Below, piece after piece: positions 22,110-33,884 of a stretch of DNA of 64,000 bases. The stretch lies in NCBI GenBank assembly GCA_033980235.1, contig CM067066.1:35590409-35654408 (forward strand), read 5' to 3'. Origin of the DNA: Diadema setosum (taxonomy: Eukaryota > Echinodermata > Echinoidea > Diadematoida > Diadematidae). The first letter of the stretch is position 1. Every line of letters starts with the position of its first letter. The notes under the pieces are model-generated. The model made no database searches and was not told where the DNA came from. It saw only the letters and a program-made list of their open reading frames with translations. Position numbers and translations under genes: made by a program.

Positions 22110-23422
22110 ATGCCTCCGCCACGAAGTGGTGCCGGAGGCATTATGTTTTCGGGTTGTCCGTCCGTCCATACGTACGTCCGTACGTATGTCCGTACGTACG
22201 TCCGTATGTACGTCCGTCCGCATTCGTTTACGCGATAACTTCAGTAATATTGACTGGAATTTTACCAAACTTGGTCCAAGTATAAAGTATGATGGGGCAA
22301 TTACTTGATAAGACCTTGGGTGAAATCAGCCAAAGGCCAAAGGTCAAAGGTCAAGGTCAAATCATGAAATTGTATCTGTTTACGCGATAACTCAAGACTG
22401 GATCAAGCAAATTTCACCAAACTTTGTCCGAGGATGATGTATGGTGGGACAATTACTTGGATAATTTTTGAGTGAAATTGGACAGAGGTCAAAGGTCAAA
22501 GATCAAGGTCAAATCCTAAAATTTATCTGTTTACGTGATTATAACTCAAAACTGGATGAAGCAGCTTTCACCAGAGTTGGTCCAAGGATGATGTATGATG
22601 GAGCAATTAGTTGAGTAGATATTAGTGACTTTGGCAAGAGGTCAAAGGTCAAAAGGTCAAGGTCAAATGCTAAAAATGTTGCTATTTCCCCCATATCCAT
22701 GCAATGCCCAAAGGTATTTTCTTGAAACTTGGTGTAGACATGAACTACTGCATAAAGATTCTCCAGAGAGAGTTTCATGTCATTAGGTCAAAGGTCAAAG
22801 GTCAAAGGTTAGGTGAAAATGTTACAATTTTATTTTTCTCGCAAATGGTTCAATGTATCTTCATGGAACTTGGTACATACGCATGTACTGACTGGCAGGG
22901 ATTATCTAGGGAATAAGGGGTCATGGGTCAATAGTCAGGGGGTCAAAGGTCAAGGTCAACTCAAAATTGTATTATTTCCCTCATATACTAGTATATGCAA
23001 TGCTTGCATTATTATTTTTAAAACTTAATATACATGTTACCTAATGGAGATTCTCTTGGAAATTTCCTGCCAGAAGGTCAAAGGTCAAAGGTTAAGGGTC
23101 AAGGCCAGGTTTAGATGCAAAAAAAATCTATTTTTTACTGTAATTACACTCTTTCTTCATACCTTGAAAATTACTCAATGCACAAACTTACAAAAGGGTC
23201 AGTCAGAAGTCAAGTAAAAATCCTCAATTCCCCAAATACATGAACCTACACCCTATAATAGACAATTATAGCAAACCTAGTTAAAGGAAAGCGAACATTC
23301 AAGATATTTCTGACAAACCTGTCATTTCAATATTTTGCCATTTATGTGAAACTGTCATCACACATTGTGAAGACATTGCACTATACACCTATTGGGAGAA
23401 TCATGCATTATGGCGGATGCAT
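22110..23422 (+). mobile_element. Non-coding repeat element with terminal hairpin and AGGTCA direct repeats
   Basis: It begins with a hairpin (22110-22141): arms ATGCCTCCG and CGGAGGCAT around CCACGAAGTGG. The likely right end TGGCGGATGCAT (23411-23422) is an imperfect inverted copy of the left end ATGCCTCCGCCA. Next comes a GTCCGTAC-type tandem array (22157-22220), then repeating blocks of about 150-200 bp, most of which pair a TTTACGCGATAACT or close-variant segment with a cluster of AGGTCA words. Six perfect DR1 sites (AGGTCAAAGGTCA) start at 22341, 22486, 22639, 22785, 22792 and 23075. No transposase. It resembles dispersed non-autonomous repeats common in marine invertebrates; its class is unknown to me. 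Confidence 0.7.
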
Positions 23423-24580
23423 CAGTCGCCATAGCGACATTTCTAGTTTTTCTGTTTCATTCATTGCCCCAGTGATGTAGGGGTTGATGTATGGCAATGT
23501 ATAATGATTGTCAACAAATCCATGTTCTCGGAGGTTTTGTCCTATTTGCGATCATTTTATTTGTTTGTTTGTTTGTTTTCAATGGGAGGTTTAGAGGAGC
23601 TCTCTCTCGCTCCTTACTGGTCAGGTTTGGTATCATTGAACACACTGCCTGGAGGAATGGGCCACGTATAGTTAACATATCTTCTGCGTGTGATATGTGA
23701 ATGTGCTATGTGCTACGCTAACTGGTAAGCGGGAAGGAAAAGAGTATCACCGGATGTCTTATCTGTACAAAATCCATCTCCCTCTTAAACAAGATTTCAA
23801 ATTAGCATTTCCTGATGCACTTAGGGTTATGTCATGATCAGCCATAACTGGGAATCACGCACACACTCACACTCGCATACACATACGTTACATAAGCATT
23901 ACCATTGTTTCGTTTACCCACACTTTACAGGAATTACACTCATCAAGTAGCATTGATCGATCAACTGATTGAGAATGGAGAACCCCCCCACTCTTTCTCC
24001 ACAACTAGACGCCTTTATCTAACAACTCGAAATCACGATGAATAGAGTATCTGAATAAAGGGGCATCAATTAAATCCAGATCTGTTTTTAGACATTCTAT
24101 TTTAGTACAGTTGCTCCTCATTCATGTCATTCTTCATGCGTTATTGAATGCTCGATTGGTATCTTTTTGTCAATGACAAGGCCAACTTATTTTGGTGCCC
24201 TCGGAGTAACTTTACCCAGACCCGCGCGAAGAACTACAGTAAGGTCACGAAATTATGACTGGACTTCGTTAAGAAATTGCGTAAATTCATCCCTAAAGAT
24301 TATACATCAATATAGGCCTACTGCCAAATGCATGACATTTGTATCGGATTACCCCCATTTTGTTTCTCTCATCCACCCCCCCCCCTCCCTTTTCGAAATG
24401 TGAAGACGAGAGACACCGTCTCAGTCAGCCCGGGAATAAAAGAAGATCCTAAAACTGATAGGGTTTTGTTCTTGCACCATTACATATTATTTTAAGACAT
24501 GCTCTCTTCTGCATCATTGCATTCTCACCTTTGAACGCTGTGAAAAATAAACAGTAGGCACGTACAGTCCGATGATCCTC
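23423..24580. other. Non-coding, no supported feature
   Basis: Ordinary AT-rich sequence with a (TTTG)n patch near 23560 and a C-run near 24378. No exon, RNA gene or repeat boundary could be supported. Confidence 0.5.
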
Positions 24581-24950
24581 TTAAAGGGATGGTATAGTAT
24601 TGGGTGATATGGGGATTTAGGCTTTAATATTTATTAGATAACTAAAAACCACTTAAAAGAAATACCAAAGAACATACAATTCTAAGAATTCAAAATTCAT
24701 TTGATGAAAATCTGTTGCGGAAACGCTGAGATATCCTAAATCAAAGAGGTCCTAATAAAAGGTGGGACCCACCTTTTATTAGGACCACTTTGTTTTACTT
24801 TGTATGTCAGTAATTTCAAAACCTATTTTCATCAAATAAACTTTGAATTCCTTTTGGTATGCTCATTAATATTTCATGTTGGTTCCTGATTATCTCACAA
24901 AAGATTAAATCGGAATTCCCATCTCAACCAAAACTATACCATTCCTTTAA
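24581..24950. mobile_element. TTAA-flanked foldback MITE with 39-bp central palindrome (family B)
   Basis: The left end reads TTAAAGGGATGGTATAGT, and the right end, reverse-complemented, TTAAAGGAATGGTATAGT (17 of 18 identical). TTAA at both edges may be the target duplication, as in piggyBac-type transposition. The arms share mirrored TCATTTGATGAAAA / TTTTCATCAAATAA words and converge on a perfect palindrome at 24748-24786 (19-bp arms around one base). There is no ORF. A related copy lies at 45741-46168. Confidence 0.8.
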
Positions 24951-26705
24951 CCCGTGCAGTGCCAGAACTAAATTTCTGTTGTTTGATGCTGTATATAATT
25001 ATTTATCATAATTTTATCGTTCGTTGCTGCTAGTGTATTTCATAAGGTGGAAAACAACTTGCCTTTAAATTGAGCTTTTATACTTTTGTCGCATGCCGTT
25101 CCTTATTTCGAATCCGTTATTCTCATTAATGCATCTAAATCACAAAATGTATCCCTGATAATTATTTAAACTGGCAACAAATTTTTAGAAGATTAGTCAT
25201 TGTCAATGATTTATGTTTCACTTTATCAAATTTTTGTAACTTGTAATAATGTCCAGAATGTATGGATTAAGTCGGTTTTATCCGATCTCTCATTAGTATA
25301 GGATAAGGTCTATGCCTATTAGTGGGGACAACATTGTAAGTTTTACCTAAAAAAATAAAAGAACACAAATACTCCTCGGCACTTGATGGCTGACCACGAA
25401 ATTAGCTCTTTGACAGTGCATGTTTTTGCCGTAGCATTCACCTTTTCTGCTTGTTTTAGGGCCCGATAAAATTGCTACAGTGTTGTTGTGCTGGAAGAGA
25501 GTACGGTCCTAAGGCAGCACGGAGTAGGACAGGATTAGGTACGTCAAGATTGAAAATTCATCCAGTGCAAGACTACAAACTTCAATTTCGGTGTCCGCAC
25601 TGAGGGACGCAAGCAAATCAGCGATACAGAATCTTCTTCTTCAAAGGTAAATTTGCTGCGACCCACCTGTACTAATAATCGGTTCCTCCATCGGAAAGAT
25701 TCCTTCCTGCTGCTATGTATCGCGGGAACAATAACTTCCACAACGATATTATTGAACAGAAGTCAAGATTAAAAACAATGCGTCTTGTAAAGTGCTCTCC
25801 CTCAATGATTGTGATCACAGCTTGCAAGAAACAACCTCCGATGGCAAGTTCACGCAAATAACACCCTGAACCATTGGTGTGCTCTTTTCTTGTTTATTTC
25901 ATCCTCACCACTTCACATTGCGGAGTGGCGCAAGCTACTTTGAACAAAATCGTGGTAAAAGTAAAATGTATGCACTGAACAATGGTCGTATGATTTTGAG
26001 GCATTGTATATCCCTTAATATAGGGAAAAAAGAACTGTCATGCTAATTAGAATTGCAGAAGGTGCGAATGCATGACGACTGGGTTCACTTCCATTATTCC
26101 TAAAATTGGAATGAGTTGTAAAGTCAGTCATTTCAAAGTATTCCTATACCATACCCTTCGAAAATACAAAAATCGAAGTACTTTTATGTATCTTGTAAAG
26201 AGTTGGCTTTGAGTTTATTTGTTTTATTTAGGTGTTTTTAAGAATAACCAATTATCAACTTGATGCTTACTGAACCTGGAAGTCTATACCGTTTCAAGGA
26301 TTTCTCTGGGATAACAGGGATTTTTGACAGTGTGTCATTGTTTGATGTTTGATGTTTGTCTGTTTGTTTGTTTGTTTGTTGTTGTTTTTTTGCGCAAATC
26401 GGCACTCAATGCACACAAAAGTTTTTCGAAAGCGTGATGGTTTACTCGTCTCCAGTGACATGACTTTTTGTTCTAGTTTGGACACATTTCTATAATGTTG
26501 CGAATAATATATATTTCCAGTTCTTCTTTATCCCCACTATATCTTATCCCATCTTCTATTCTCGCATAATGGGCTTCCGGGTAAACATAGTGTGAGAAGA
26601 AGTAATCAGTTTATTGATTATTTAATTATGAAATGAACAACAAAGTAGGCATTATGCAACTCTGCATTCATCGAATCAAACAAATTGGGAATAGTTGGGT
26701 GCACG
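24951..26705. other. Non-coding, no supported feature
   Basis: AT-rich. A slightly GC-richer part near 25440-25700 has no exon signature that I can defend. A (TGTT)n patch lies near 26355-26380. Confidence 0.5.
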
Positions 26706-26964
26706 TCACGAGACCGACACCCACGAGTCATACAGCCCACGAGTCATACAGCTCACAAGTCATACAGCCCATGAGTAATACAGCTCACGAGTCATACAGT
26801 TGTATACAGCCCGTTAGTTCGACACTAAGCTAACAAGGCCCACGAGATGTATCTGTCGAACTCACGGGCTGTATGACTCGTGAGCTGTATGACTCATGGA
26901 CCTGTTTTCAATGTCGAACTCGTGGGCTGCATGACTCGTGGGTGTCGCCTGTCGGTCTTGTGGG
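26706..26964. repeat. Foldback minisatellite, 16-bp unit CCCACGAGTCATACAG
   Basis: Five tandem units of 16 bp run from 26720 to 26799. After a roughly 50-base spacer the same unit recurs in inverted orientation (about 26860-26942: CTGTATGACTCGTGAG-type). The outer flanks ACGAGACCGACA (26709-26720) and TGTCGGTCTTGT (26950-26961) are also mirror images, so the whole is an inverted-repeat element that carries or generated the tandem array. Confidence 0.8.
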
Positions 26965-26984
26965 ATATATGACCCCTATATCTC

Positions 26985-27180
26985 GAGACAGACAGGCAGA
27001 CAGACAGATAGGGGACTGGGAAAGAGAGAGAGAGAGAGATGGAAAGAAAGACAGAAAGACTAAGAGACAGAAAGGCGAAAGAAAGACAGACAACAGACAA
27101 ACAGATATACAGTAGACAGAAATGGGAGACGCAGAGAGACAGACAGATACAAATAGAGAGACTGACAAACAGAGAGAACT
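26985..27180 (+). repeat. Purine-rich GACA/GAGA/GAAA satellite
   Basis: Degenerate mixture of CAGA, GAGA and GAAA units. The reverse strand gives a long Ser/Leu/Cys-rich ORF that is only a repeat translation. Confidence 0.85.
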
Positions 27181-27618
27181 GGAGGTCATACCAATTATTT
27201 ATCTTTCCTATTTCTGTTACGGGAATATCTATATTGTATGTCACGTAGTAACATCTCTGTGTCCAACTTGTACTTGTAGTTGTTGTTGGAGACAGAACTC
27301 CGCAACGTTTAGTAAATGTATGATAACAAGATGTACACCAAACAACTCGATCTTTCATCTTTCCATCCGCCAATTTCAGCAGCCGATTGAAGTACATGTA
27401 TCATATTCGGTGCTTTTATTTCTTTAGCCTTTCAATTGCCCTCAATTTTCGCCGAGCTCTATTGACGGGATGATAGAAGAGCTGCTGTTTGATCGGCATA
27501 ACGAAAAGGCATTTTTGTTGATATTTTCGTCCTCGTGGCTTTAGATATTTCTGATCGAAACTGACGCAGTGATTGCACGATCGTATCCCTTTGCGTCTCC
27601 AGCAGCACGCTAGACATC

Positions 27619-27666
27619 GTAAAACCAGGGAGGTGGAAGAAAGATCTTCCACCTCCCTGGTAAAAC
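27619..27666. mobile_element. Ultra-short hairpin insertion (34 bp) with 7-bp direct repeats
   Basis: GTAAAAC (27619-27625 and 27660-27666) flanks a 34-bp insert (27626-27659). The insert is a perfect hairpin: 15-bp arm CAGGGAGGTGGAAGA, loop AAGA, and the complementary arm TCTTCCACCTCCCTG. Its terminal words CAGGGAGGT / ACCTCCCTG recur, with 7-bp flanking repeats, at 42061, 45948 and 63862. No known transposon this small; probably a terminal-repeat remnant mobilised in trans. Confidence 0.7.
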
Positions 27667-28720
27667 CAGACTTTGGGTTTCTCGAAAACAATGCACCATC
27701 AGTGTACTTGTCGGAATGACGACCTCAAATAAAAGACATGCTGTCGATTTGGTCTGTCATAAATATCTGCACAGAAGAGCTAAAGAAATGGAAATATCAA
27801 GCTGATAACGTGAAAGAGGGAAGCAAACTTCACAAGATGAAGTGAACAATGATGTCGGTCTGCAGATCAATATTCAGTATACTGAAACGGAAATTTGAGC
27901 CATGGTGTTTCTTGCTGGAGAGGGATGTGCCATGCATGAAAAATTAATTCATCGCGACGTCAATAATTCAACTTGCAGTTTAGAGAACGCATCTTAAAGA
28001 ATGTTGTTGCTTCATCCTTTGCATATTAAACTATAGTCCCCTTTGGACTGTAAAAGAACAAATTTCCCTATATATTATGATGTATAATAAAAACAATTCG
28101 ACTAATAATTACATATCCAGACATCGTAGCTGCTGTTTTGTTGCGATTACATTCGTAAAAGATCAGGCATCATGATAACTGGGGATCAGAGGAAAGGGTT
28201 AAGTGTAGGCCTACCTGATACTCAAAATTATTGTAACATTTATTGAGCTACATGTTGGATGTTCTTGTAATTCCGATTTTCGAATCAATGTGAATCCACT
28301 ATAGGCCATCAACTGCAAGACAAAAGTGCACATTGCCAACAGTCGACTGCTGAGATTGTGTATTATTGTATTTTAACAAGATTTTGATAGCTGGATGCTC
28401 GGGTCGATCGATTTTCTCTTTATTGTTGTTCATTCTTCCATTGGGCTAAGCTTATTTTCGAATGGAGCCAGGTGCAACCGCTATTACTTCCTTTTTTTCT
28501 TTGGCTAAATCTATATACCTCTCCTCCTGTTGTTCTGGGCCATTAGCATTTCTTTGTATCACGCTAAGGCCAATGGATTTAGAATCGTCTTGACTGTGGG
28601 TCACCCATGCATGTGAAGGCCAGTTTGTTCTCCATAATTCCTCTGCCATCTTTTAAGTCAGGAGCATTCTTAGCCCGTCTAGGCTTGTTGGACCTCGTTC
28701 AAGCATAACTCTTCTTATCC
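27667..28720. other. Non-coding, no supported feature
   Basis: AT-rich. A minus-strand ORF at 28452-28649 (65 codons) has a balanced composition but no recognisable domain or splice context. Confidence 0.4.
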
Positions 28721-28722
28721 TC

Positions 28723-28870
28723 CTCCCGAGTCTTCTTCTTCTTCTAGTTCTTCTTCATCTTCTTCTTCTTCCTTAATCATCCTTCTCCTTATTTCTCCTT
28801 CTTCTTGCTCAATTCTTCTTCTTCTTCTTCTTCTTCTTCTTCTTCTGCTTCTTTTTTCTTCTTCTCCTGC
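28723..28870 (+). repeat. Imperfect (TTC)n pyrimidine microsatellite
   Basis: Runs of CTT/TTC with CTCCTT interruptions, longest uninterrupted at about 28810-28845. Confidence 0.9.
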
Positions 28871-29164
28871 ATCTTTTCTGTTCCTCTCACAATATTATAT
28901 AGTATTTCTTTGTTTATTATTTCCTGCCATTTTTCTTGAGTTTACTCTCCAGTTTCTTTTTCTTCGGTAAAGGAGAGCTATTCTTTCCTATCGCTTTGAG
29001 GATAAATAATTTTGATCCACTCCATGATTTCTTGCCTGTGTGCAGCGTCTTCGAACAACATGTAAATAGCAAGGAAGAACAAAAAACAAAACAAAAACAA
29101 AAACAAAAACGCAAAAACGCGCGAGTCAAGTAGTGTTCTGAAAAATAGCGCCATCAACGACATA

Positions 29165-29418
29165 TATCATGCCAGACGTGCTACTTCTGCCGAGATTTAT
29201 GGGCTAGCTTCCCTCGCTGTTGTTTCTAGGAACAGCAGCAGACGACACGCAACGACGTTCTGCTGCTGGTAGCGCCGAACGGACTCTGTACCACAGGTAA
29301 CAGGCGAGTTCAGCGGTAGCTACAGGAGGCGTGCTGGCTCAATCGGAGTGGGTGGACATGCCTTGCCTTTACAGTCTGGTGTTGAAATCTTGTACAGTGG
29401 CACGAAGAAATTTGTGAG
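29165..29418 (+). other. CpG-richer candidate first exon or promoter region
   Basis: Against an AT-rich background this stretch is GC-richer with many CpG (for example around 29245-29285) and many CTG/CAG words. It ends at a donor-like GAG/GTATGT (29416-29424), with a second candidate donor CAG/GTAACA at 29297. No long ORF or convincing start codon is present, so if real it would be a 5' UTR exon of an unidentified + strand gene. Chance is also possible. Confidence 0.25.
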
Positions 29419-29424
29419 GTATGT

Positions 29425-31140
29425 ACGGGTTTGTGTGTGTGTTTTTTTTTTGTGCGTAAATTAACAAACAGGCAAGCAAACAAAGAATCTTGATCTTTAT
29501 CTCAAATAAGGTCGAGATGATATGCCTCATCATCAGTCGACAATGTGATATTTTCAAACCTTCTCCACACTTGCTTGTCGTGGTGCTTCGGTCACCTCCC
29601 TGGTTTGGGACACCCTTTTAGCGGGCAATTATGTACAAGGCATGGCCTATCGAGGGTAACTCGTTGAAGTGGCAATAGTTTTTATTGTCAGTTTCTGACC
29701 TTACTTTCAATTTATCTGGAATGTGGGCACTGTCCTCGCTAGCAACGACAAGTATGTAGCGATAATAGCACACGAATGGATCACGCATCTACAATAATTC
29801 AACGGCATGGACCCCCATCATTGTTTCCAAATGTAAAGCTGTATTATTGGACAGTGCTGCTGATAAAGTAATCTCGGTACAGAATACAATCATGCTAATC
29901 ATGATCTATCGATAGTAGTAGTGTATACCGTATCGTTCTGCAATTTTCTTTTGATTGTGCCCATTATCCCAGATGTTTGTCAGTTTTACTGAACAATAAT
30001 GATTGACAGGGAAATTTTGTTGAGGGTGGGAGATAGTGGCGAAAACGTTGTCGGGGGAGCCATGAAAACACAATCATGAAAATACGTTTAAATAAAAATA
30101 TAGGTGGAAAAGAAAATGGTTCCATCTTCCATCTTCCATTATGTCCGAAGGGGACGAAAAATGAGACAGGAAATTATTCCACCATTTTTTCGTCTTTGCC
30201 TACATGGTCCTTTATTTCACCATAAAAGTGCAATCTAAAAAGCTCTGCCATGCATGTAGTATGCAAGGAGGAAAGCCTCTCGCGCCGTCTTTTGACCTTC
30301 GTTTTCCGTTAGACGGTGGAACGCCGTTTGGAAAATAGCTTAGAAATCGGACTATTACATTCCCTGTGATTTTATAAAAGTCGTTAAACCGTCTAGTTTT
30401 TCATTTTCCACCGTGATGTTTGTGTGGTGTGTATTTGCGATGTGTGTGTTTGTGTGTTTGTATGTGTGAAAATTGGCATTGTGTGTGTGGGCATGTGTGA
30501 ATTAAATTTCAACTGAAGCCCTATGATCTAACGAATACTCGGTATGTTACAAGGGCCGTGAACGTTTGTCAAATATATAAAATTCTATCCTATCCTTCAA
30601 ACGAGTCCTCCTCACATGTAATAATAATACATCTTGGAGTGGCAGTTATTAACTATTCTTGGGTTTTGGATTTATCAGGGCACAAGGTCAAGGACACGGG
30701 GCTTAAATCATGATAATAGTAAATTAATAAATTTATTATTATGATAACTCAAATAGAATTATGTTTCCTTTGAAGCTGAACTGATCTGGATTAAGGGCCA
30801 TGGGGTAAAAGGTCATGGAACTCATTACATATAAAAACAGAAAAAAATGTCTAGCGACGGAGGCATCCTTTCTTTTGTGTGAATAATGCTTTTTTTTTAT
30901 AATGATAATGTAATTCATATTATATTGTAATGTATTGTGTGTATTTCTAAGCATATTGCATATTGTATATATATATTTTTTTCTATCTCTTTTTATTCCT
31001 TTTACGTGTGTTTCAATGTTTGTACATTTTAATGATTGTATGTTTTTTTTTTTTTTTGGTAATAAATGGTCGGACCCCTGTGAAAAACAGCTCTTAGCTG
31101 ACCAGGGCTATCCGTCCCATGAGTGGAGAATGAATGAATA
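29425..31140. other. Non-coding, no supported feature
   Basis: AT-rich, with a GT-rich degenerate microsatellite at 30417-30500 and T/A-rich patches near 30890-31060. Nothing coding recognised. Confidence 0.5.
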
Positions 31141-31157
31141 AATAAAATGAAATAAAA

Positions 31158-31203
31158 TCAAAGGGAGGTGGAGGGGGGGGGGGGGGAGGGGGGGGGGGGG
31201 GGC
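31158..31203 (+). repeat. Long G-run tract
   Basis: Nearly continuous G with two single-A interruptions; a potential G-quadruplex former. G or C runs of 10 or more recur across the window. Confidence 0.9.
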
Positions 31204-32914
31204 AGGCGCTGCGGACTCGAGAATGGGGAAAGTTTCAATGGTACCCCTCCCACGACATTCCCTTCCCTTCCCCTCTCCCACCCCCTTGCATTTGTAACTT
31301 AACTTTTTTTCGAATGTACTTAGTTATTTTGTTTTTAAAAGTACACTATTCTCCGTTTATTTTTGGTACCATAACTGGGTGGAAACGCTCTCAGTGTGCT
31401 CACTCAGTGTAGAAAATTGATGGAGTTAGAGCTGCAGGGACTGCCTAATTCATCATGTTACCTTGGATGGATAGTGAGGAATCTCCATGCATTGAGGTGG
31501 ATGATTTATTGCCTTGTTGAACAAATGGGGACATTCGGCAAAACAGCATAAGGTGGCAGCGATGGCAATTCTCCAGTCATTTCGCATGACTTTTTGACAT
31601 TGTTGTTGTGGTGGTGAGGAAAGAATATACATGGGCTAAATGGACGAGAATATCAGAGCGAATTTGATTTACGAGTCAACTCCCGACTTGCCGTAGTACA
31701 CAGGACATCAATTATTCACAATGGATTGTAGAAACGTTGTGATGTGAGATCCACAAAGCATATATATCAGGAATAGAGGAAATGCCCTAGTTTGCCACTG
31801 CGGGCTTGTTGGTCATTGTTAGACACATGAGCTCACAATGCAACCGAATTCCGTATGTGATTTCTCTCGCAATGAAATGCGCGCTCGAAACTTTTTGTCC
31901 CCTAAGAAACAAACAAACAAAATAGAAAGCGCCATTCCCTGTCTGTTTCCATTGTAGAATGCACAAAGAATCACCGATGCAAAATATCCGCGTGAAATCC
32001 CCACTTCTTGTTTATGTGGAGATGAGGCTATTACCATAGATCACGAGGAACATGTAGGTAATGAAAATATAAAACAAAACAGAATAGAAACATATGGTTA
32101 CAACTGACCTTTTCCAAGACGTATTGGGAAAGGAACGTGGCGAAGGATACGAAGTGGTCCGTGATAGTCATTGAGAGCTTCTGTCTTTCTTTGTTCGTTT
32201 GATTCGAATCCATTTAGCAGAGTCTTCTTGATTTGTACAGTGCATAATGTTCCCTCGGAAAAAAAAATAAAGGAAGAAAAAGAAACGATCATTTTTATGT
32301 ATCATCATTACTTGGCAGGCAGATAATACCAGTGATTAGATCCAGATGGGAGCACTCCTCGTTACCCGGCGGTGGGTCCGTGTTGACTTTGGACCTGTCT
32401 GCTGCAGACGAGACCAGCGTAGTGGTCAAGGTCGACAATATACGGTGCACTTGTCGTCTCGACGTGATGGATGGGTGTAGTGACGAGTGATGGACATTAT
32501 TTTTTTTTTTGTCATACAATGCTCTGTTGGTTTCGTGGTATGCATGACTGCAATTTGTTGTTTCTTTTAAATGCAGAACGAAATAAAGGACTCTCTTCAG
32601 AAGTATGCCATTACCACTCTTGAGCAAAGAACCGCTAAGACGGAGACCTGATCGTGATAGTCCCATTTCTTTTGTTGAAGTCAGCCAAACAAACTCCGAA
32701 ACATCCCTTTCTATTTGTTTCTGACCATCGTCGGTTTGTTTGTTGTTGTTTTTTTTTTTTGACGTCTTCCAACTTCAGAATGAAATATAAAATTGTATCA
32801 AATTACATAGAGAAGCTTGGAACTATAATGAACCGAGGTATTTCACCCTAGGGCATCTTCTCCTTTCATTTTCAGGAATTCCCAGTACCCGTAAGGGGGG
32901 GGGGGGGGTAGTGG
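31204..32914. other. Non-coding, no supported feature
   Basis: Small ORFs on both strands lack domains. A T-run lies at about 32499-32511, and a G-run at about 32895-32908 next to the SINE-like fragment. Confidence 0.5.
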
Positions 32915-33000
32915 CTATAACAACTTGTCCTTGGATTCGAACCCATGACCTCATTGTTTATTGATTCCATATAGCCTCATCCACTTGTCTTCCAATCACA
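32915..33000 (-). repeat. tRNA-derived SINE head fragment
   Basis: On the minus strand a perfect B-box GGTTCGAATCC (32933-32943) lies about 40-50 bases after an A-box-like AGTGGATGAGGCT (about 32982-32995). The stems are degenerate, so this is a SINE head rather than a tRNA gene. Confidence 0.5.
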
Positions 33001-33884
33001 TTTGGTGAACGATCGTCAGGCAATAATGGTATACAATACTTTCAAATTATCAGCCATGAACCATTCACTAAATCCGCTTTATCTACAACATATGGCAATC
33101 ATTTATTTATTTCGTCAACAGGTTTTGAGCCCTAATTCTCTATCAAGGAGCGTCTGAATATCTGGTTCTATGAATATGTACGCCTAAAGTTCTTCTGTAA
33201 TTATGAGCCGTGTCTACCTCGAGTTTGTTTAAGACGCTTTGTGCGAGGAAATCTATTAATGGGAGCGTCAATCGTCGATGGGATAAATGCTTACCAGAGA
33301 TATTTGCGGGTAAGGTATCGAAGCGATAACTTATCTTTACGACTGCCTTTACACTGCGGATTTTCCACACGATTTGCCGACGAGATTCCCGTCCTCACCT
33401 CCCGGTACCATGGGCAGCCACTGGAACGATGTACAAAAGTACAAAGCCTGCCTGCTAAGTGCCTACCGGGTAAGGCTATTGTCCCAGGAGCTCGTATGCC
33501 AAACAAGATGCCAAGATATCTGGCAGGCTGAACCACTTGTCATTTACACGCGATGTCGCTCATTACCTTGCTATTAGAGCACTTTAACCCTGTTTGTCAA
33601 ATCCTCAAGTGCGCTGACGGAGGAAACTGAGCTAATTTGCAACCTGGAAACTACTACTAATATCACGGCATTGGTTCTTGATCCGTTAATGGCATCCCTG
33701 TAAGTGAGAGATTAACCTCTTCTCATTCCTATAGGTAAGCGTAGAGTCGTCTTCTGATTTTGAGCATTCAGTCGTGGATTGGTTTTATTTAGCGGGGCTA
33801 GACGGTTTTAATTCCCCTTGATATAGCGACTGTTGGCAATCAGGATCAAGTGCCTTTTATACCAAGGGTTATGCCGCTGATGCA
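33001..33884. other. Non-coding, no supported feature
   Basis: Somewhat GC-richer around 33240-33540, with overlapping ORFs on both strands that match nothing I recognise. Confidence 0.4.

Noticed and set aside
26720..26799. CRISPR-like regular repeats
   Set aside because: Units are contiguous 16-mers without spacers, in animal DNA and with inverted copies nearby: a minisatellite.
26894..27397. 167-codon minus-strand ORF rich in Ser, Leu and Cys
   Set aside because: It translates the purine-rich satellite and part of the foldback minisatellite; no domain.
28452..28649. 65-codon minus-strand ORF with balanced composition
   Set aside because: Looks protein-like but has no recognised motif, no splice sites that I could pair and no neighbours to give context.
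29575..29610. ACCTCCCTG near 29594 as a fifth ultra-short insertion
   Set aside because: No left end and no upstream copy of the following seven bases, so no target duplication.
30255..30285. CAAGGAGGAAAGCCTCTCG as an ultra-short insertion
   Set aside because: Small hairpin present but termini differ and no 7-bp flanking repeat.
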